Notes under the pieces: generated by a model
The model's database searches: none
What the model was told of the DNA's origin: nothing
The model's input: the letters and a program-made list of their open reading frames with translations, nothing else
Shown here: positions 32,034 through 35,614 of the stretch, one piece after another
How the letters are laid out: every line of letters begins with the position of its first letter
How positions within the stretch are numbered: position 1 is the stretch's first letter
Source of the DNA: Myxococcales bacterium
Lineage (GTDB): Bacteria > Myxococcota_A > Polyangia > Polyangiales > Polyangiaceae
Length of the DNA: 35,614 bases
Assembly: GCA_020430845.1 (NCBI GenBank)
Contig: JAGQJA010000064.1
Location: 12,009 to 47,622 of the forward strand
Direction: 5' to 3'
Translations under genes and position numbers: made by a program

Positions 32034-33134
32034 ATGCGTACGTGGCTTGGCATTGCGCTCGGGGCAGCGATCGTCGTGGGTTGCAGCGCGTCCGAACAGC
32101 GGAGCGGCTTCAACCAGGAGGACCCGGCAGGGGGTGCGGGCGGGATCTCGAGCGGTGGCTTCGGCACCTCGTCGTCGTCGGGAGGACCCGTCGACCCGAA
32201 AGAGTGCGCCAAGGCGCAGGCCGTGGCGACGCGCCCTCCGGTCGACGTCATCGTGAGCGTCGATCAGTCGGGCAGCATGAGCGACGACATCGCCAACGTG
32301 AAGGCGAACATCAACAAGCTCAGCGACTTCTTGCAGAAGACCGGCCTCGACTATCGCGTCGTCATGATCGGTACGCCCGGCACGGGCTCGTACGACATCT
32401 GCGTGCCGCCTCCGCTCGGAGGGCCCAGCTGCACGTCCAACGGCAACACGTTCCGCGTCGTGAACCGCAACGTGCAGTCGTCCGACACGCTGTCGATCAT
32501 CATCTCGACGCTCCAACAGACGAGCGGCGCCATGGAGTGGAAGAGCTTCTTGCGGCCCTCGGCGCTCAAGATCTTCATCCCGATCACGGACGACAACTCG
32601 TACATCAAGGCCACGGCGTTCGACCCCGACCTCCTCACCAAGGGGCAGGGCCTGTTCGGCAGCGCGACCGATCGGCGCTACGTGTTCTACCCGATCACGG
32701 GCGCGGCGGCGTTCCCGTCGGAGTCGACGTGCGGGAGCAACGCCGTCAACAACGGCAAGGAGTACCTCGAGCTCGCCAAGCTCACCAAAGGGCGCTGGTT
32801 CCCCATCTGCCTCAAGGACTTCGCGCCCGTGTTCGAGGAGATCGCGCGCAACGTGGCGGTCACCGTGGCGTGCGAGCTCGACGTCCCCAAGCCGGCGGGC
32901 GGCGGCGAGATCGATTTCGATCGGGTCAACGTGAGCATCGCTCCGTCGAACGGCGGCGCGTCCCGCGACGTGCTCCAAGACGCCAGCAAGCCGTGCGACG
33001 GCGGCGCCGACGGCTGGCAGTACAACACCGACCGCACCAAGATCCGCTTGTGCGGCGCCGCTTGCGACGGCGTCCGCGCCGACGTGGGCACCAAGGTCAC
33101 CGTCGAGTTCGGCTGTCAGACCCGCGTCAAGTGA
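32034..33134 (+). CDS. VWA-domain lipoprotein
   Basis: 366 residues. Signal MRTWLGIALGAAIVVG with lipobox Cys17, then a Gly/Ser-rich spacer (about 30-55). A von Willebrand factor A-like domain begins at about 70: VDVIVSVDQSGSMSDDI carries the MIDAS DxSxS (Asp77, Ser79, Ser81), followed by LDYRVVMIG and a later IFIPITDDNSY strand with Asp residues suited to complete metal binding. Cysteines in CVPPPLGGPSC, STCGSN and CACEL-like contexts suggest disulfides. After about residue 280 a beta-rich C-terminal region follows. It is likely surface-exposed and adhesive or assembly-related. GGAGGG six bases before the ATG is a good ribosome site, and a palindrome AAGGT-C-ACCTT (31977-31987) lies in its leader. 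Confidence 0.85.
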   Translation: MRTWLGIALGAAIVVGCSASEQRSGFNQEDPAGGAGGISSGGFGTSSSSGGPVDPKECAKAQAVATRPPVDVIVSVDQSGSMSDDIANVKANINKLSDFLQKTGLDYRVVMIGTPGTGSYDICVPPPLGGPSCTSNGNTFRVVNRNVQSSDTLSIIISTLQQTSGAMEWKSFLRPSALKIFIPITDDNSYIKATAFDPDLLTKGQGLFGSATDRRYVFYPITGAAAFPSESTCGSNAVNNGKEYLELAKLTKGRWFPICLKDFAPVFEEIARNVAVTVACELDVPKPAGGGEIDFDRVNVSIAPSNGGASRDVLQDASKPCDGGADGWQYNTDRTKIRLCGAACDGVRADVGTKVTVEFGCQTRVK

Positions 33135-33141
33135 CGCCGCC

Positions 33142-33195
33142 GCTCACGCCGCGCGCCGGGCTCACGCCGTGCGTCGGGCTCACGCCGCGTCGTCG
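33142..33195. repeat. 18-base tandem repeat between convergent genes
   Basis: Units begin at 33142, 33160 and 33178, each opening with GCTCACGCCG. The first two differ at two positions (both C/T); the third matches for ten bases and then diverges. The stop codon of the minus-strand membrane protein (33180-33182) lies in the third unit. Confidence 0.65.
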
Positions 33196-33767
33196 ATCCA
33201 TGCGGGCCGCTCACGGCGACGCAAGGGCAGCGAGAGCGTCACGGTGAGCGCGAAGGTCGCGCACGCGGCGAGGAGCGCGACGGGCGACGTGCCCGTGCCG
33301 AACCGCGTGAACGCGACCACGCTCGCCTGACACGCGAGGCCGAGGCTCGGCAAGAACACGAGCGCCCAGATCGAGAGCGGGAGCAGGCGGCGCAGGTTGC
33401 GGGTCATCGTGGCGAACGCCGCGCCGAGGATCGCGCCGGCGCAGAACGTGGCGCCGGCCGCGATCGCGACGGTGACCGCTTGTGTCGACCCCGCGAGCCG
33501 ATGCGTCAGGGCCAAGAGGCGCGGCGCGAGCGACGGATCCAGAGCGTTCGCGACCGCCACGGACGAGAGCGCCGCGAGCCCGCCCATGATCGCGCCTGCG
33601 CTCCACGGCGAGAGGCGATCGTGCCGCTCGAGCGCTCTCGCGGTCACGCGCGCGTCGGGCGGGGTCAGCCCGGCGTCGTCGCGCGCCCACGCGGCGCGCC
33701 GCACGAGCAGCAGCGGCACGTGCTCCGCGCTGTCGTCGGCGTCCATGGAGAGCTCGATGCGGCGCAT
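33180..33767 (-). CDS. Four-helix membrane protein of unknown function
   Basis: 195 residues from the ATG at 33767; a TTG at 33779 would add four. Residues 1-50 are polar (MRRIELSMDADDSAEHVPLL). Four hydrophobic helices follow: SAGAIMGGLAALSSVAVANA, TVAIAAGATFCAGAILGAAF, LSIWALVFLPSLGLACQASV, and SPVALLAACATFALTVTLSL. The C-terminus RRRERPAWIDDAA is short and basic, so it is likely cytoplasmic along with the N-terminus. No family is recognised. Its last codons and stop fall inside an 18-base tandem repeat. No strong ribosome site precedes the start. Confidence 0.65.
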   Translation of the reverse strand: MRRIELSMDADDSAEHVPLLLVRRAAWARDDAGLTPPDARVTARALERHDRLSPWSAGAIMGGLAALSSVAVANALDPSLAPRLLALTHRLAGSTQAVTVAIAAGATFCAGAILGAAFATMTRNLRRLLPLSIWALVFLPSLGLACQASVVAFTRFGTGTSPVALLAACATFALTVTLSLPLRRRERPAWIDDAA

Positions 33768-33812
33768 GACGCGGCTCAAGCAAAGATCGCTCCACGTGTG
33801 CGTCGATGTAAC

Positions 33813-33847
33813 CCCGCGACTTCTCTCGGGGAGAAGTGGATCGCGGG
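33813..33847 (-). terminator. Long hairpin between two minus-strand genes
   Basis: CCCGCG (33813-33818) and ACTTCTC (33819-33825) pair with GAGAAGT (33831-33837), a GGAT bulge, and CGCGGG (33842-33847): 13 bp. It lies about 66 bases past the stop of the lipoprotein and 45 bases before the start of the membrane protein, so it may be a terminator or a leader element. Confidence 0.45.
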
Positions 33848-33899
33848 CGCTCCGTGCAGGATCGGCCGGGTGCGTGGTCGAGGGGCACGGCCCTCAGCG

Positions 33900-33917
33900 G
33901 TGGCGCCGCGGCGTCAC
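33900..33917 (-). terminator. Hairpin containing the stop codon of the metal-motif lipoprotein
   Basis: GTGGCGCC (33900-33907) pairs with GGCGTCAC (33910-33917), with one G-U pair; the TGA stop (33914-33916, minus) is in the stem. Confidence 0.4.
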
Positions 33918-34771
33918 TTCAACTTGCAGACGCGCGCGTTCTTGAAGAGCGCCTTCGTCTGCCGCGTGAACATCCCGACCGAGCCGGTGAGCGCGCCCAC
34001 ATTGGCCTGCGCGGTCGTCGTCTGTCCGTTCTGCGTGATCACGCACGTGAGCTTGCCGCCCTCGAGCGTCGCGCGCATGCCGAACTCTTCGTTGGCCTGC
34101 AGCGCCGGGCGTGCGACGCGATCGAGGGGCGTCGTCGTGACGGCGCCGGTGGGGCCGCTCAGGCGCACCACGCTCGTCTTCTGCTCCGGGGTCTCTCCCT
34201 CGACGACCTCGACGCCGCAGCCGTGCGCGAGCAGCTGGCCCTGCTGAGAAGAGGCGCCCACCACGATGAACATCTGCCGCAGCTTGGGCGTGATCGCGCC
34301 AGAGACCTCCGTCGAAGCGGCGGTCACCTCGAACGACACGTTCGACACTGCGCCGTCGCGCACGAAGAACGAGAGGTCGGAGCCGGCGTCGAGCCGTATC
34401 TGCCGATACGCGTTGCCCGAGTGCTCCCAGCTCACTGCGGGGAAGCCGTCCGCCGCGGAGAAGTGTCCGCGCGCAACGGAGAGATCGTCTTGCACCAGCC
34501 TGGCGCCGACGTTCGCGTTGACCGGGTCGCAGTCCTGATCGTCGGCCACGCCGTCGCCGTCTTGATCGGGCACCGACGGCCCGGTCTCGTTCGCGCTCGC
34601 GTCTGGGGTCGTCGCAGGCGTGGCGCCGTCCCCCTCGCTCACGCCGCCGCCGCCGTCTTTCGACGAGAACGATGGACCGGGCGAGGGGAGGTCGTCGACC
34701 CCTGGGTAGCCGCACGCGACGAACGCGCCGAGGACAAGAGCTGTGAGCGAGCTGGAGATCGGACCGCGCAA
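33914..34771 (-). CDS. Lipoprotein with thrombospondin-type-3-like metal motif and jelly-roll-like domain
   Basis: 285 residues from a TTG at 34771. The TTG is preceded by GGAGAAAGGAGGT with ideal spacing and starts a compact signal MRGPISSSLTALVLGAFVA with lipobox Cys20; a GTG at 34819 would add 16 residues upstream of the ribosome site. A Gly/Ser/Asp-rich spacer (30-65) leads to DQDGDGVADDQDCDP at 69-83, a calcium-binding motif like those in thrombospondin type 3 repeats. The remaining 200 residues are beta-rich (FSAADGFPAVSWEHSGNAYR, MRATLEGGKLTCVITQNGQ, then GSVGMFTRQTKALFKNARVC), resembling a ConA-like/laminin-G jelly roll. A surface ligand-binding role is inferred. Confidence 0.8.
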   Translation of the reverse strand: MRGPISSSLTALVLGAFVACGYPGVDDLPSPGPSFSSKDGGGGVSEGDGATPATTPDASANETGPSVPDQDGDGVADDQDCDPVNANVGARLVQDDLSVARGHFSAADGFPAVSWEHSGNAYRQIRLDAGSDLSFFVRDGAVSNVSFEVTAASTEVSGAITPKLRQMFIVVGASSQQGQLLAHGCGVEVVEGETPEQKTSVVRLSGPTGAVTTTPLDRVARPALQANEEFGMRATLEGGKLTCVITQNGQTTTAQANVGALTGSVGMFTRQTKALFKNARVCKLK

Positions 34772-34772
34772 G

Positions 34773-34785
34773 CGACCTCCTTTCT
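34773..34785 (-). promoter_or_regulatory. Very strong Shine-Dalgarno sequence for a TTG start
   Basis: On the minus strand GGAGAAAGGAGGT ends a few bases before the TTG at 34771. It decides the start of the lipoprotein gene. Confidence 0.65.
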
Positions 34786-34883
34786 CCGGCAAGTATGCCG
34801 CAATCGCGCGGGTACGCACGCGATCTCGCAGGTGGCTAGCGCGTGATCCAGCGCGAAGACGCGCGCGCGCGGCGGTCCGGAGG

Positions 34884-34889
34884 TAGGAT
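34884..34889 (+). promoter_or_regulatory. -10-like box for the second Ser/Thr kinase
   Basis: TAGGAT, 6 bases before the GTG at 34896, so transcription would start at the G of the start codon. A GGAGG overlaps the box but would be left out of such a transcript. Confidence 0.5.
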
Positions 34890-34895
34890 TTTGCC

Positions 34896-35614
34896 GTGGT
34901 CGACGACGCGCGTCAGCCGGCCGAGCTCGCCCAGACGCTCGTGGCCCCCATCGCCGAGACGCTCACCGCCTCGACCGAGGGCGCCGGTGCTCACTCGCTC
35001 GCCGGAGCGACGCTGCTCGCCGGGCGCTACGAGATCCAAGGGCTCGTCGGCGGCGGCGCGATGGGCGCCGTGTATCGCGCGTTGGACCGCACGCTCGACG
35101 AGGTCATCGCGCTCAAGGTGCTCCGTCGCGAGCTCGCGCGCGATCCCGACGCGCTCGCGCGCTTTCGGAGCGAGGTGAAGCTCGCCCGTCGCGTGACGCA
35201 CCCCAACGTCGCTCGGACGTTCGACATCGGACAAGACGGACAAGAGCTCTTTCTCACCATGGAGCTCGTGCGCGGAGAGTCGCTCGGGGCGCGCCTCGCG
35301 CGCGAGGGCGTCGTCGGCGTCGAAGAGGCCGTCCGGATCGCCACGTGCGTCGTGCGGGGGCTCGAGGCGGCGCACGCCGCGGGCGTCGTGCATCGTGATC
35401 TCAAGCCGGACAACGTGATGCTCGACGGTGAGCGTGTGCTCATCACCGACTTCGGCGTGGCGCGCGCGCTCGCGCACGGCGAGGCGACGCGGTCGATGGG
35501 CGTGACGGGCACGCCGGCGTACATGGCGCCCGAGCAGGTCGAGGGGCGACCCGACGTCGACGGGCGCGCGGACTTCTACGCCCTCGGGGTGATGCTCTTC
35601 GAGATGCTGAGCGG
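34896..35614 (+). CDS. Ser/Thr protein kinase, N-terminal part (3' end outside window)
   Basis: 239 residues are visible from the GTG at 34896 and the frame runs open off the end. A 40-residue Ala/Glu-rich lead precedes the kinase domain (about 44 onward): glycine loop VGGGAMGAVY (51-60), Lys74 in IALKVLRREL, catalytic HRDLKPDN with Asp168, DFG at 185-187, APE at 211-213 and GRADFYALGVMLFEML. All residues needed for catalysis are present. What follows the kinase domain (membrane helix, sensor, TPR) cannot be seen. It is similar in class to the kinase at 781-2319, but the activation segment and N-terminus differ, so it is not a recent duplicate. It is divergent from the metal-motif lipoprotein. 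Confidence 0.92.
   Translation, partial: MVDDARQPAELAQTLVAPIAETLTASTEGAGAHSLAGATLLAGRYEIQGLVGGGAMGAVYRALDRTLDEVIALKVLRRELARDPDALARFRSEVKLARRVTHPNVARTFDIGQDGQELFLTMELVRGESLGARLAREGVVGVEEAVRIATCVVRGLEAAHAAGVVHRDLKPDNVMLDGERVLITDFGVARALAHGEATRSMGVTGTPAYMAPEQVEGRPDVDGRADFYALGVMLFEMLS

Noticed and set aside
33142-33195. CRISPR-like array
   Set aside because: The units are contiguous 18-base tandem repeats with no unique spacers and no cas genes nearby.
34860-34895. Alternating GC tract before the second kinase as a Z-DNA element
   Set aside because: Short alternating GC runs are common throughout this GC-rich window, and nothing else marks this one.

Overview
The window is a very GC-rich chromosomal segment with almost no non-coding space; no gene-free stretch exceeds about 250 bases. 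Gene content points to a myxobacterium-like member of the Myxococcota, probably the Polyangiales. The reasons are two Hanks-type Ser/Thr kinases, a high density of lipoproteins with Ser/Gly/Pro-rich spacers after the lipobox, Cys-rich lipoproteins with MopE-like metal-binding motifs, PEGA/TPR envelope proteins and a GAF-GGDEF protein. This taxonomic call is inference from gene style; there is no rRNA here. I see no tRNA, CRISPR array, insertion sequence, prophage or integrase.

Layout. 1-774: end of a class I fumarase. 781-3526: a membrane-anchored Ser/Thr kinase downstream of a Cys-rich lipoprotein (minus), divergent from a TPR/PEGA membrane protein and a sodium:solute symporter (3569-6407, plus). 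6433-8602: an ArsB/NhaD-type permease and a DUF829 hydrolase (minus). 8664-10243: a Ser-rich lipoprotein, a strongly structured intergenic segment, and a GAF protein (plus). 10289-10561: a small winged-helix-like protein (minus). 10702-12972: a fused alpha-beta E1 2-oxoacid dehydrogenase (plus). 12989-14769: a translationally coupled secreted hydrolase and CBM9-like lipoprotein (minus). 14851-20013: a 1720-residue TPR protein (minus). 20091-20948: a short-chain dehydrogenase. 20980-22733: divergent CAP-domain lipoprotein and methyltransferase. 22757-25656: a single-pass membrane protein, an Ahr-like alcohol dehydrogenase and a DUF924 protein. 25773-29267: a GAF-GGDEF protein and two lipoproteins. 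29376-33134: glutathione reductase, divergent from an SMP-30-like lipoprotein and a VWA lipoprotein. 33180-34771: a four-helix membrane protein and a metal-motif lipoprotein. 34896 to the end: the first 239 residues of a second Ser/Thr kinase.

Most neighbours alternate strand, so the window is mainly monocistronic genes with housekeeping, envelope and signalling roles. The only clear tight operon is the hydrolase/CBM9-like pair. I did not find an obvious multi-gene novel system. The most interesting signals are in expression architecture. (1) About a dozen genes have a -10-like TANNNT box 6-9 bases before the start codon, implying leaderless mRNAs; others have strong Shine-Dalgarno sequences. 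(2) Stop codons are repeatedly embedded in GC-rich hairpins, often with both stops of a convergent pair in one stem. (3) A perfect 8-bp hairpin displays the GGAGG of the secreted hydrolase in its loop and takes in part of its start codon. (4) Consecutive long stems lie at 9237-9338. (5) The RBS region of the lipoprotein at 28029 is partly in a stem.
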